Notes: generated from the sequence alone by a model not told the origin. 64,000 bases of DNA from Aliagarivorans marinus DSM 23064 (GCF_000429485.1 NZ_KE386909.1:196006-260005); one strand, 5' to 3'. Shown: positions 45,273 through 54,623, counted from the first letter of the stretch. A program made the numbers and translations.

Positions 45273-45599
45273 GTGGAAAATCTGATCTTATTTCTCTATC
45301 CCTTTAGCTGGTTGGTGGCCTTAGCCTCATTCACCCCGCAGATTATCCGTTTGATGCGTACCAAGAGCGCGGCTAACGATATCTCTTTGGTCAGCTGGAG
45401 CATGTTCCAATGCAACGCCATCCTCGGCTGGAGCTATACGGTACTGGTGGTCGGTGACCCCATGCTGATGGTGACCAGCTCTTTAGTATTGACGGCGAAC
45501 GTGTTGATGCTGGGAACCCTCATCTACAAGCGAATGAAGTACCGTGAGCCACGTCAACCGGTCATGGTGAACTGGCTCTTGAGCGAGGCACTTTACTAA
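45273..45599 (+). CDS. SemiSWEET / PQ-loop sugar transporter
   Basis: About 108 residues from GTG 45273, chosen because GGAGG (45263-45267) is 5 bases upstream; the frame is open back to 45186 but that part is not hydrophobic or conserved. Three transmembrane helices and the PQ-loop signature FTPQIIRLMRTKSAANDISLVSW are clear. SemiSWEETs dimerise to pass sugars through the inner membrane. It is preceded by a possible FNR/CRP site and converges on a LysR gene. Confidence 0.87.
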   Translation: MENLILFLYPFSWLVALASFTPQIIRLMRTKSAANDISLVSWSMFQCNAILGWSYTVLVVGDPMLMVTSSLVLTANVLMLGTLIYKRMKYREPRQPVMVNWLLSEALY

Positions 45600-45610
45600 G
45601 CGCCCCCCAT

Positions 45611-46516
45611 TCACGCTTGCTCGGCTAGTAACTGGCGCAGGCTCTGCTCCAGCCATAGGTACTTAGGTGAGCGATAGTGGGAGGTGTCGAACATCAAGCT
45701 GAGCTCGGCAGTGAGCTGGGCTTGTTTGTGGTAAATGGGCACAAAGCGGTAGTGCTTTGGGTCGAGTTTATCGAGCAGGCTGGCGGGTGCGGTCAGCACC
45801 AGGTTTTGCTGCTGCACTGCACGTAGCACCAAGTTGAGATGCTGGGCGCGAAACAGCGGGTGGTAGTGGATGCCACTGATCGCCTGCACAAATAGCTGCT
45901 CGTCGTTGAACTCGGGGATAATCAATGCTGCCAGGTTTAGCATTGCCATCTGTTCCACATTCAAACTGTTGATCTGCGGGTTAAAGTCGGCTCGGCATAT
46001 GGCGCCATGTGGCTGGGTGGCTACCGTTGCGTAGCACAGGTCTTTACTGATTTTCTTGGGTGAATAACTCAGCGCAAAATCCAGCTCTCCGCTCAACAGG
46101 CGCTCGCGGGTATTACTCGAATAGGCATGCAGCTCTACTTGCAGTTCAGGGCAGTGTTCGTGCAGAAAGGCATAGATGGCATAGCCATGGGTTTCCGCCA
46201 GATAGGCGTTGAGCGCAATCCGGCAGTGACCTTTGAATCCGCGAGGGTTGAATACTTCGCCTTCCAGGCTGCGCTGCAGCTCGTGGATGGCTTTGGGCAG
46301 GGTGCGCGCCAGCTCTTCCGCGCGTTCGGTTAGCTTGAGGCCACGGCTGTGTCGTAAGAACAGTGGGTCGTCCAATTCTTCACGCAACTTTGCCAGCGAA
46401 CGGCTAACAGCCGGTTGGCTGGTTTGCAGTTTTTCTGCCGCTTTATGCGTGTTCTTTTCCTGTAGCAATACCAACAGGGTTCGAAGCAAATTAAGATCGA
46501 ATTTGGCGAAGTCCAC
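45611..46516 (-). CDS. LysR-family transcriptional regulator
   Basis: 301 residues: helix-turn-helix near 18-50 (NTHKAAEKLQTSQPAVSRSLAKLREELDDPLFLRHSRG) and an effector domain. It belongs to the group with acidic, short linker regions (NodD/LeuO-like opening MDFAKFDLNLLRTLLVLLQEKN). It lies back to back with a second LysR gene 453 bases away, and no enzyme genes sit beside it, so its target is not evident. Confidence 0.9.
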   Translation of the reverse strand: MDFAKFDLNLLRTLLVLLQEKNTHKAAEKLQTSQPAVSRSLAKLREELDDPLFLRHSRGLKLTERAEELARTLPKAIHELQRSLEGEVFNPRGFKGHCRIALNAYLAETHGYAIYAFLHEHCPELQVELHAYSSNTRERLLSGELDFALSYSPKKISKDLCYATVATQPHGAICRADFNPQINSLNVEQMAMLNLAALIIPEFNDEQLFVQAISGIHYHPLFRAQHLNLVLRAVQQQNLVLTAPASLLDKLDPKHYRFVPIYHKQAQLTAELSLMFDTSHYRSPKYLWLEQSLRQLLAEQA

Positions 46517-46969
46517 TTAGCTTCCTTGTTATCAGTGGGTCGGCTATCCTGCAGCGCAAAAAGCGGTGAGTAAAATATAAATAAAATTCTCACTCGCTAG
46601 CGAAAGGTTCCTTTAATCCTAGGTTGTCGGCCGGCAACTAGCATTCTCGAGCAAAGCAGAATAAGCCCAAGGGGCCTAAGCCCCCCAGGCTCACTCGCGC
46701 TAGGAATCGTTAAGTTATTGACCTAAATGATATTCATTGAGGTACTGTCGTTATGTGAACAGGTTTTGGTCAATCTTGCTTACTCAGCCTCGACATGGTT
46801 AATGCGGCGTTTGTGGCAAGTCACTTGGTAGACGGAGAATAGGTAAAAGTAAGCTATGATTTAAATGAATTATTCGCATAGATGCATTCGTTTTGTTTAT
46901 GTAATCACCAGCATGCTGTGAAGATGCCCGATTACTACGGAAATACCCGAACGTTAAAGAGATACCTGA
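46517..46969. other. Divergent intergenic region between two LysR genes
   Basis: 453 bases, no gene seen. Features noted: a near-palindrome GTTGTCGGCCGGCAAC around 46622-46637, which could be a LysR-type or other operator, and a partial Fur-like AATGATATTCATT around 46727-46739 (weak). Both regulators probably start from here. Confidence 0.5.
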
Positions 46970-47890
46970 ATGGACCTGCAACGCCTAGATTTAAACCTGA
47001 TTAAGATCTTTAAATTACTGCTCGAAGAGCGCCAAGTCTCTCGCGCTGCTCAGCGACTGCACCTGAGTCAACCTGCCTTAAGCCACTCCTTAAAGCGTCT
47101 GCGCGAGGTGTTCCAAGACCCCTTGTTCGTGCAGGTAGGGCGCGAGATGCAGCCCACCAGTAAGGCCTTGCTGCTGCAGCCGACCATAGAGCAGGCCTGG
47201 CAAACGCTGGAGTTGGGGCTAACCCAGGTAACCGACTTTGACCCCGCCAGTAGCGAGCGACAGTTTAAGATTGCGGTCAGCTCGTCGGTGGAATATGCCT
47301 TTGTACCGATGCTTTATGACATCCTCCAGCAGGCGGGGCCGGGGCTCCGTTTGGAAGTGTTTGAGCTGCGTGAGGGAGACTATTGGCAGAGCCTGAATCG
47401 CCGGGAGCTGGATTTGGTGGTGGGTATTGGCAAAGGCGAGCACCTCTCCGCACAACTGGATATTGCGCCGTGGTTGAGTGAGTCATTGGTCTGCCTGCAC
47501 CGCGCCGATCATGCCTTGGAAGAGAATTCGGCACAGTCGCTGCTGTCGCGGTCGCATGTCTATACCTCAAGCTGGGGCCATAGCCAGTCCCTCACCGATG
47601 ACTGGCTGGCGCAGCAGGGGATGCAGCGCTCGATTGCGTTGCGGGTGCCTTCGTTTATGGCACTACCCAAGCTACTAGAGCAACATGACTTGCTGGCGGT
47701 AATCCCTGAAGGTATTGGTCGCCTGTATGCTCAACAAACCCACTTGGCCGTCACCGAGCTGGATGCGCAACTGCGTGTCGGTTATTGTCTGGCCTGCCAT
47801 CCCATCTACCGTTTCGAGCCAGCACTGCGTTGGTTTATTCAAGAATGTGAGCAATTGGCCGACACCTTAACTGCAGCAAAGGGCGTTTAG
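46970..47890 (+). CDS. LysR-family transcriptional regulator
   Basis: 306 residues. N-terminus MDLQRLDLNLIKIFKLLLEERQVSRAAQRLHLSQPALSHSLKRLREVFQDPLFVQVGREM is a strong LysR helix-turn-helix of the NodD/TrpI-like subgroup. Effector domain about 90-295. Divergent from the other LysR gene and followed by a 300-base non-coding gap, so it is probably monocistronic. Target unknown. Confidence 0.92.
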   Translation: MDLQRLDLNLIKIFKLLLEERQVSRAAQRLHLSQPALSHSLKRLREVFQDPLFVQVGREMQPTSKALLLQPTIEQAWQTLELGLTQVTDFDPASSERQFKIAVSSSVEYAFVPMLYDILQQAGPGLRLEVFELREGDYWQSLNRRELDLVVGIGKGEHLSAQLDIAPWLSESLVCLHRADHALEENSAQSLLSRSHVYTSSWGHSQSLTDDWLAQQGMQRSIALRVPSFMALPKLLEQHDLLAVIPEGIGRLYAQQTHLAVTELDAQLRVGYCLACHPIYRFEPALRWFIQECEQLADTLTAAKGV

Positions 47891-48188
47891 ACACACTACA
47901 GTGTGGGATTTGTTGAAGATTTCACCACCAATGACTAATTAGCTCACAATTTTTGCTGTTCCAGCTTTAGCTGACTTCCTCTTGTCACCTAGATGTAGCA
48001 AGATAGCTGAAGCCTTTTAGGAAAGGTAAAACTAAAACAATATGTTACGCACAATAACTAGTGTCTTTTCAGTGTCTTCTTCGCGTTAGTTTTCCTCTCT
48101 TCAGCCGCTGGTAAGTGGCGTTCTTGGCTTTATCGTTTTCGCCCTATGCTGCCATGCAGTGGTGGGCCAGGTTTCTTCAAGCAGTATT

Positions 48189-49139
48189 ATGAAAGAACGA
48201 ATTACCGTCTCAGTATCAACCGTCCATGGTTCTCGTCACTTCCATTTGGGCACCAAAACCCAGCGCAGTATTCGCGGTGCGTTGTGGACCGTTTTCTTTG
48301 TCGCCCTCAGCACCGGTGTCTGTGTCTACTACCTGCTCAGTCAGGTGGACTTTGCCAAGCATCGTCAGCAGGAGTTGGAAACTGAATCGCTGACCTTGAG
48401 CGAGGAGCTTAAGACCCTGCAGCAGCTCAAGCTCGATCTGGAGTCTGATCTGGATGAGCGCGAACATCGCCTATCCAATGTCTCTGACCGGCTGCGAGAT
48501 ATCGAAGGCATCCTCAACGTAGATAGCGAGGAGCCGCAAGAGCTGGAGTCTCGACTGGATGTGGCCACGCTAACCTCGGCGGTGCGGCGCACCATGCTCC
48601 AGGAGCTGCCCAGTGGCGCACCGGTGACAGGGGCGCGGATCTCGTCGGGCTTTGGCCGCCGGGTGCACCCGGTAACCGGGCGCAGCACCGTGCATCGCGG
48701 TCTGGATTTTGCGGTCAACACCGGCACCAAGGTCTATGCCCCAGCTGATGGGGTGGTTGAGGTGGTGCGACCTAGTCGGGAAGGCTCGGGCAACTTCCTT
48801 AAAATTCAACATGCCTTTGGGTTTTCTTCATCGTATTCCCACCTGCATCGCTTTGATGTGAAACAAGGTGAGTTTGTAAAAAAAGGCCAGTTGATTGCGC
48901 GCTCGGGTAACACCGGGTTAAGCTCAGGGCCCCATTTACATTACGAGGTGCGCTTTGTAGGCCGTGCCTTGGATCCTCGTCCCTTTGTGGATTGGGATTT
49001 AGACAACTTTGAAACAATATTCGAAAAAGAAAAAGGTATCCGATGGGAATTCTTGGTAAACAGACTGGAGCAAAGGCTCCATCCTCATCTACAACTGTCA
49101 TCGCAAAAGGCTGCAACATCTCCGGAGAGTTCCAGCTAA
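48189..49139 (+). CDS. M23 family membrane-anchored peptidoglycan endopeptidase
   Basis: 316 residues from ATG 48189. A basic cytoplasmic start, one transmembrane helix (about 23-45: ALWTVFFVALSTGVCVYYLL), a coiled coil (about 50-105) and a LytM/M23 domain (about 140-255) follow. Zinc motifs are HRGLD and HLH (in GPHLHYEVRF). It should cleave peptidoglycan cross-links in the periplasm. Its last 97 bases overlap the bactofilin gene in another frame. Bactofilin-linked M23 peptidases shape cells in several bacteria; a shared role here is inference. Confidence 0.9.
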   Translation: MKERITVSVSTVHGSRHFHLGTKTQRSIRGALWTVFFVALSTGVCVYYLLSQVDFAKHRQQELETESLTLSEELKTLQQLKLDLESDLDEREHRLSNVSDRLRDIEGILNVDSEEPQELESRLDVATLTSAVRRTMLQELPSGAPVTGARISSGFGRRVHPVTGRSTVHRGLDFAVNTGTKVYAPADGVVEVVRPSREGSGNFLKIQHAFGFSSSYSHLHRFDVKQGEFVKKGQLIARSGNTGLSSGPHLHYEVRFVGRALDPRPFVDWDLDNFETIFEKEKGIRWEFLVNRLEQRLHPHLQLSSQKAATSPESSS

Positions 49140-49444
49140 GCTGCGATATCCAGATTGACGGCATTATCGAGGGGCGCTTGCACTGCGAACGCTCTCTGGT
49201 GGTGAGTAAAGATGGTCGAGTCAGCGGCGATATTCGTGCTGAGCGTATCATCGTCAATGGCGAGTTAGAGGGTAACTGCTTCGCAAAACGTATCGACATC
49301 CTTGCCGAAGGTCAGGTGAGCGGCACTATCCACACCAACGATCTGAGTATCGAACGGGGTGGTAAGTTGTTCGGTCAAACCCTGCCTGAAGAGCAGGAGC
49401 AACAAGTGATTGAGTTTAATCAGGCCGATGAGGCCAACGCCTAA
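49043..49444 (+). CDS. Bactofilin
   Basis: 133 residues. The DUF583 beta-helix (about 18-110) has the repeating pattern STTVIAKGCNISGEF, DGIIEGRLHCERSLVV, DGRVSGDIRAERIIV, ILAEGQVSGTIHTNDLSI; the terminal tails are short and disordered. Bactofilins polymerise without nucleotides into membrane-associated filaments. AAAAGG is 6 bases before ATG 49043, which lies inside the end of the M23 peptidase gene, so the pair is translationally coupled. The likely role is to position the peptidase. Confidence 0.94.
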   Translation: MGILGKQTGAKAPSSSTTVIAKGCNISGEFQLSCDIQIDGIIEGRLHCERSLVVSKDGRVSGDIRAERIIVNGELEGNCFAKRIDILAEGQVSGTIHTNDLSIERGGKLFGQTLPEEQEQQVIEFNQADEANA

Positions 49445-49461
49445 ACGGAATCACTGGACAG

Positions 49462-49483
49462 GGCGGCGGGAGCCGCCTTTTTT
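49462..49483 (+). terminator. Terminator after bactofilin
   Basis: Stem GGCGGC / GCCGCC with loop GGGA, followed by six T. Confidence 0.88.
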
Positions 49484-49746
49484 ATATCCTTTCCCCCACC
49501 TTCTTTTCTATCCTCACTTTCGAACTCACACTCTGCCAGCGTCGCGGTCCGCTCTGCTCAAGCATGAGTATATTTGTCATAAAAAACGTGACTTTGATAT
49601 CTGTTTTGTCCCTCTAATCAAGTCGAACAAGCTTGTATACACTGCTTAGCAAGTCGGGAGGAGACAAAACACTTTCCGAAGATTCAGGATGACAACATCG
49701 GCACAGGATGCCCTTCTCAAATTAGGTGTTTAGTGAGGTATTAATT

Positions 49747-50289
49747 ATGTTGAAGAACAATTCTGTTGCTAAGAAATCAGTTGCTGCGCTTTCTTTGGCT
49801 TTACTTTTGAGTGGTCCCGCTGCGGCATCGGTTGATTGGTTCGTGGGTGGTGGTGTGGGTTACCAAAATGACTCCATCAAAGGTGACAGCTATAAGAAAG
49901 ACAGCGAAGATGCCACCTACCAACTGCGCGGTGGTGCGATTGTCAACGACAATCACCGTTTCACCGGTACCTACGGCTATGCCGAGAACAAGTTCGACGG
50001 CACCAAGCTCGAACAGCATATGTTCCTGGTCTCTTATGACTATCTGTACCCGGTGAATCAAGACATCTATGTGTTCGGTGGCGCAACGATGGGCCTATCC
50101 GACTCAAAACTATACGGTAACAGCTCAACCGATTTCGTGTGGGGCGGACAGGTAGGCGCTGGCTATCGCTTTACCGAGCAAGTGTCAGTGGAGCTAGCCT
50201 ATCGCTACCTTGATCAAGACTACAATGAGCGCGGCGTGAAGCTAGAAGACACCCAACAAGTGGGCCTGTATCTGGACTACCGTTTCTAG
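49747..50289 (+). CDS. Outer-membrane beta-barrel protein
   Basis: 180 residues from ATG 49747 (GAGG 8 bases upstream; the earlier ATG lacks one). The signal peptide (SVAALSLALLLSGPAAA) is followed by an eight-strand barrel pattern of alternating residues (WFVGGGVGYQND, YQLRGGAIV, GGQVGAGYRFTEQVSVELAYRYLD) ending in the outer-membrane C-terminal signature YLDYRF. It resembles the OmpA-N/Ail/OmpX-like barrel family. The function (adhesion, small pore) is unknown. Confidence 0.88.
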   Translation: MLKNNSVAKKSVAALSLALLLSGPAAASVDWFVGGGVGYQNDSIKGDSYKKDSEDATYQLRGGAIVNDNHRFTGTYGYAENKFDGTKLEQHMFLVSYDYLYPVNQDIYVFGGATMGLSDSKLYGNSSTDFVWGGQVGAGYRFTEQVSVELAYRYLDQDYNERGVKLEDTQQVGLYLDYRF

Positions 50290-50328
50290 GGCGTTAGCCG
50301 CTAAATCAGAAATAGCGGGTATTTTCGG

Positions 50329-50361
50329 AAAGCTTGGCAGTGCCAAGCTTTTCCCGTTTTT
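50329..50361 (+). terminator. Terminator after the outer-membrane protein gene
   Basis: AAAGCTTGGC / GCCAAGCTTT, loop AGT, followed by T-rich TTCCCGTTTTT. The T-run is interrupted, so it is somewhat weaker. Confidence 0.75.
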
Positions 50362-50389
50362 ACCTAGCTAGAAGTTGGGGGCTAGGGGC

Positions 50390-52114
50390 TCAATCGCCCA
50401 ACGCGATCCCCTCCCGGCGTGGGTCTGCCGCACCTTCCAAGTAATCATCGTAAATACGGATCCCCTGCAGGCCGGAGGTCATGGCCTTGACTTTCACCTC
50501 ATAGCCGAGGGCTTCTAGCTCAGCCATTCGCTCGGCGGCAACGGTGTCTTGTTCCAGCTCAAAGGTGCCAAAGCGGTTGTTAAAGTGCGGCAATTCCACC
50601 GCTTGTTGCAGGCTGAGCCCCCAATCGAGGTGGGCTATCAGCGCTTGGGTCACGTAGCCGATAATGCTTGAGCCACCCGGGGATCCTAGGGCGATAATCG
50701 GTTGCTGCTGCTCCAGCACAATAGTGGGGGCCATGGAGGAGCGTGGGCGCTTGCCCGGCTGAACCCGGTTGGCCACCGCTTCGCCACCTTTGCTTGGCAC
50801 GAAAGAGAAGTCGGTCAGCTGATTGTTCAAGATAAAGCCACCCGCCATAATGCGCGAGCCAAAGGCGCTCTCCACGCTGCTGGTCATGCTCAGCACATTA
50901 CCCTGCGCATCGACGATGCTGATATGGGTGGTGGAAGGGCGCTCGGGGCTAGCCGCCGAGAGATAGTTAAACGCCAGTTGGCCGGGCTCTGCCTTGTCTA
51001 AGGCTTGGCGCCGCTCCAACAGCTTGGCGCGTGCGGCCAGGTAGTCTGGGTCTAACAGCGCGCTCGTGGGCACCTCGATGAAGTCTTCATCGGCGATGTA
51101 GCGGCCTCGGTCGGCAAAGGCCAGCCGTGAGGCATCGGCGAACAAGCGCCAGCTATCGAGGGCATCGGGGCCCAGCTCACCCAGTGGGAAGTGACTTAAG
51201 ATCCCGAGGATCTGCAGGCTGGTGATGCCACCTGAGCTCGGCGGGCCCATGCCACACACCTGATACTGGCGATAGGGCGCACAGACCGGTTCGCGCTGTT
51301 TGACCTGATAATTAGCCAGGTCTTGTTGACTTAGCAGACCGGGTTTGGCGGCATCTTGCACCGCGGCCACGATTTGTTCGGCAATCGCACCTTGATAAAA
51401 GGCCTTGGCGCCTTGCTCGGCAATCATACTCAGGCTGGTCGCGTAGTCAGGGTTTTTGAGCAGGTCTCCTTCGGCGATGGCTTTTCCTGAAGGGTAGAAG
51501 TAGTCGGCACTGCTGGGCTGGCTGGAGAGGCGCGCCTGATCGCCCGCCACCAAGGTAGCCAGACGTGGACTCACTACAAAGCCTTGCTCGGCGCGCTCGA
51601 TGGCACTGCGAAACAGCGCAGGCCAGGGCAAGATGCCGTATTGCTGGTGCATCACTTCCATCAACTTGACCACGCCGGGTGTGCCGACTGAACGGCCGCC
51701 CACCACCGCATCGAAGAATGCCAGCGGCTGCTGTTGCTCATCGAGAAACAGTGACTCGCTGGCCTTTAGTGGGGCGGTTTCACGGGCATCAAAGCTCAGT
51801 AACTGCTTGTTCTCGGCATCGAAATAGAGCACAAAGGCGCCGCCACCTATTCCTGAAGATTGGGGCTCTACCAGTCCCAGCATGGCTTGCACCGCCACCA
51901 TGGCATCAACCGCGCTACCGCCTTGTTTGAGGATCTGATAGCCCGCCTCCACCGCTAAGGGGTTGGCGGCGGACACCATGAATTGCTTGGCGGTCGCGGT
52001 GGTTTTGTCTTGCAGTGCACTGGCCAGCTCCGGTGCGTGTTGGTCAGCTTGTTGCTGGGCCATGCCGGCGGGCGCCAGCAGGCTCAGGCTTAGCAGTGCG
52101 ATGACTCGTTTCAT
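50390..52114 (-). CDS. ggt: Gamma-glutamyltransferase
   Basis: 574 residues from the ATG at 52114, chosen because AAGGAAACC precedes it; the track upstream to 52195 adds no family sequence. The signal peptide (MKRVIALLSLSLLAPAGMA) sends it to the periplasm. The self-cleavage and catalytic Thr is at 395 (RPSTTHISIVD), followed by the small-subunit active-site region (GGSSIIGYV). The enzyme splits glutathione and other gamma-glutamyl compounds. It is divergent from the CDGSH-glutamate synthase-like gene. Confidence 0.96.
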   Translation of the reverse strand: MKRVIALLSLSLLAPAGMAQQQADQHAPELASALQDKTTATAKQFMVSAANPLAVEAGYQILKQGGSAVDAMVAVQAMLGLVEPQSSGIGGGAFVLYFDAENKQLLSFDARETAPLKASESLFLDEQQQPLAFFDAVVGGRSVGTPGVVKLMEVMHQQYGILPWPALFRSAIERAEQGFVVSPRLATLVAGDQARLSSQPSSADYFYPSGKAIAEGDLLKNPDYATSLSMIAEQGAKAFYQGAIAEQIVAAVQDAAKPGLLSQQDLANYQVKQREPVCAPYRQYQVCGMGPPSSGGITSLQILGILSHFPLGELGPDALDSWRLFADASRLAFADRGRYIADEDFIEVPTSALLDPDYLAARAKLLERRQALDKAEPGQLAFNYLSAASPERPSTTHISIVDAQGNVLSMTSSVESAFGSRIMAGGFILNNQLTDFSFVPSKGGEAVANRVQPGKRPRSSMAPTIVLEQQQPIIALGSPGGSSIIGYVTQALIAHLDWGLSLQQAVELPHFNNRFGTFELEQDTVAAERMAELEALGYEVKVKAMTSGLQGIRIYDDYLEGAADPRREGIALGD

Positions 52115-52230
52115 GGTTTCCTTCCCTTTGACTGATCTAATCAACCACACGGATTGTAGTTTTGACGATTGCCTTCCATCTTTAAACAACGTCATTTGAC
52201 TCGCACTATAAATATTATCTGGAGAGAGAT

Positions 52231-53781
52231 ATGACTACACCGATTATTGCAGATAACAAGCCAATAGGGGTCGAACTGGAAGCGGGCAAGGAGTACTACT
52301 TCTGTCGCTGCGGCCTCTCCAAGAAACAGCCGTTTTGCGATGGCTCCCATGCCGGCTCGGGTATCACGCCGCAGGCCTTTACCGCAAAAGCCGATGGCGA
52401 AGCCTATCTATGCGCCTGTAAGCAAAGTGGCAACCAGCCCTACTGCGATGGCACCCACAAGCAGTTTAGCGCAGATATGGTGGGCAAGGCCCCGGAGCCA
52501 GCTCCCGAGATCGAGAGTGACAAAGCCAGCGCTGCAGGCCCGGCGGTGCAGGCCACTCCAGAAGAGCCCACAGTGGCGGCGATTCATCAGTTGGCGAAGC
52601 AAGGGCTGAACTCCAAGCATGGTGCGATGGTGTCGATGGGGGTACCGCGCAGCCAGCTGCCTGACTGGAACGATATCCAGGTGATGGTGGCCCAGCTCGC
52701 CAGCAAACCGCTGCAAGATGGCAGCGAAGTGGATACCCGTTTGGTCATCGGCCCCGAGGCGAAAAAGCCGCTGGAGCTAGCGATTCCGCTGTTTGTCTCC
52801 GATATGAGCTTTGGCGCGCTATCCCAAGAGGCCAAGGTCGCGATGGCAAAAGGTGCGGAGCTGGCGGGTACCGGTATCTGCTCGGGTGAGGGCGGCATGT
52901 TGGTAGAAGAGCAAGCGGCTAACTCGCGCTACTTCTATGAGCTGGCCAGTGCCCAGTTTGGTTATCAGGAGGGCTTGCTCAAACAGGTTCAAGCCTTTCA
53001 CTTTAAAGGTGGGCAAGCGGCGAAAACCGGCACCGGCGGCCACCTTCCGGGCAACAAGGTGACCGAGAAGATCGCTAAGACACGCGGCCTGAATGTCGGT
53101 GAGGCCGCCATCTCACCTGCCACCTTTACCGATTTGCACAGCGTGAAGGACTTCGAGCGCTTTGCCGGGCGGGTCAGAGAGATTACCGGCGGCATTCCGG
53201 TGGGCTTTAAACTCAGTGCCAATCGCATTGAAGCCGATGTGCAGTTTGCCCTTGATGCCGGCGCCGACTACATCATCCTCGATGGTCGCGGCGGTGGTAC
53301 TGGGGCGGCGCCGGAGATCTTCCGTGACCATATCAGCGTGCCCACCATACCAGCCTTAGCACGGGCCCGCCGCTACCTGGACCAACAGGGCGCCAGCGGT
53401 AAGGTGACGTTGATAGTGACTGGTGGGCTGCGCATGCCCATGGACTTTGTTAAAGCCTTAGCGCTGGGGGCTGATGGTGTGGCGCTGGCTAACTCGGCGA
53501 TGCAGGCGATCGGCTGTGTGGCGGCGCGGATGTGCAATAGCAACCAGTGCCCCTCGGGTATTGCCACCCAAGACCCTGACCTGCGTAAGTTGCTGGATGT
53601 GGATGTGGCAGCGGCCAACCTGCAGCGCTACCTGCAATCGTCGGTGCAGCTGATGCAGGTAATGGCGCGGGCTTGTGGTCATGACTCACTCAGCCAGTTT
53701 GAGTTGGCCGATATCGCCACTTGGCATCGCGAGTTAGCTAAGCTTGCCGGGATCCCCTACAGCGGTGTAAGCGTCGACTAG
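52231..53781 (+). CDS. Double CDGSH iron-sulfur domain fused to FMN-binding glutamate-synthase-like domain
   Basis: 516 residues. Two CDGSH iron-sulfur modules at the N-terminus: C25-x-C27 ... C36-D-G-S-H40 and C61-x-C63 ... C72-D-G-T-H76, each with three Cys and one His. After an Ala/Pro/Glu-rich linker (about 80-115) comes the FMN-binding glutamate synthase barrel (LFVSDMSFGALSQEAKVAMAKGAEL, GAGTGICSGEGG, GADYIILDGRGGGTGAAPEI), with MCNSNQCPSGIATQDP, the region that holds an iron-sulfur cluster in GltB. The amidotransferase domain of GltB is missing. The fusion suggests a flavoprotein oxidoreductase fed through CDGSH clusters; the substrate is unknown. Confidence 0.92.
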   Translation: MTTPIIADNKPIGVELEAGKEYYFCRCGLSKKQPFCDGSHAGSGITPQAFTAKADGEAYLCACKQSGNQPYCDGTHKQFSADMVGKAPEPAPEIESDKASAAGPAVQATPEEPTVAAIHQLAKQGLNSKHGAMVSMGVPRSQLPDWNDIQVMVAQLASKPLQDGSEVDTRLVIGPEAKKPLELAIPLFVSDMSFGALSQEAKVAMAKGAELAGTGICSGEGGMLVEEQAANSRYFYELASAQFGYQEGLLKQVQAFHFKGGQAAKTGTGGHLPGNKVTEKIAKTRGLNVGEAAISPATFTDLHSVKDFERFAGRVREITGGIPVGFKLSANRIEADVQFALDAGADYIILDGRGGGTGAAPEIFRDHISVPTIPALARARRYLDQQGASGKVTLIVTGGLRMPMDFVKALALGADGVALANSAMQAIGCVAARMCNSNQCPSGIATQDPDLRKLLDVDVAAANLQRYLQSSVQLMQVMARACGHDSLSQFELADIATWHRELAKLAGIPYSGVSVD

Positions 53782-54030
53782 GCCTTTTGTCAAAGACGGT
53801 GGGCGTTTGCCCGCCGTCAAACTGCTCGCCAGATTGCAAAACTCACTATCCAGTCATTACATCGTTTATCGCTTTGATCTTAAAGATATTCTTCACCCAG
53901 ATACCTATGTAAACCTAGTGCTCAAACATCAATAAAAACTCATAGGGAGATGAGATGATTGTTTGGGGAACCCGCTCGAAAACCTGTAATGAACAAATGG
54001 TGCAAGGCCCTGTGTGCCCGCACTGTCGAG

Positions 54031-54297
54031 TAGGGCCTGTTTGACTCTCGTGTTCACTTTTGCAGCGAGTTCTAGGCCAATCAGGCGAGGAAAAGGCTGT
54101 GCCGTGTAGTCATCTACATAAGCAGCCTTTGACGCTGAATGATTGGCCTAGAAACGCAGCCCTCCGGGTTCATTTAAACGGCATCTGCGCGGCGTCCTTC
54201 GTTTCTCACATAGGATAACTATGCCGCGTCACTCACTCCTTGCTCAGATCCCGTTTAAAATGAACAAAACTCGAACACGAGAGTTAAACAGGCCCTA
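54031..54297. mobile_element. MITE-like palindromic element 1 (TA-flanked)
   Basis: Terminal inverted repeats GGGCCTGTTTGACTCTCGTG (start 54033) and its complement ending 54295 (one difference), flanked by TA on both sides. It contains inner inverted repeats (TTCTAGGCCAATCA / TGATTGGCCTAGAA and GTTCATTTAAACGG / CCGTTTAAAATGAAC). No transposase. TA duplication is the habit of IS630/Tc1-mariner transposases, which probably move it. Confidence 0.85.
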
Positions 54298-54623
54298 GCC
54301 AGTTCATCTCTTTCGGTGTGCTGCGCTACTTTCACATCTATTGGATCCCGATGTTCCTGATTGGCCGGGATGTACTCCTTGAGTGCAGCCACTGTAAACG
54401 GACCATGAGCGCCAAAGAGTTGCCGATGGAGTTAGCGCAAAAGGTGCGTGCGGGTTGCTTTACCAAGCGCAATGTCTTACCGATGTTCACGGGGTTGCTG
54501 TTGATTGCTGCGGTGATTGGTGTGTCGACGGTGGGTGTCGCCAGTGAAGATCGAAATACCGACAGCTAAATCGCAGCGCCTGCGGTTAACGATATCTATG
54601 TTGTGGACTTCGATAAGGTGGAT

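Noticed and set aside
46727..46739. Fur-like box between the two LysR genes
   Set aside because: Only a partial match to the 19-bp consensus in an AT-rich segment, and neither neighbour is an iron gene.
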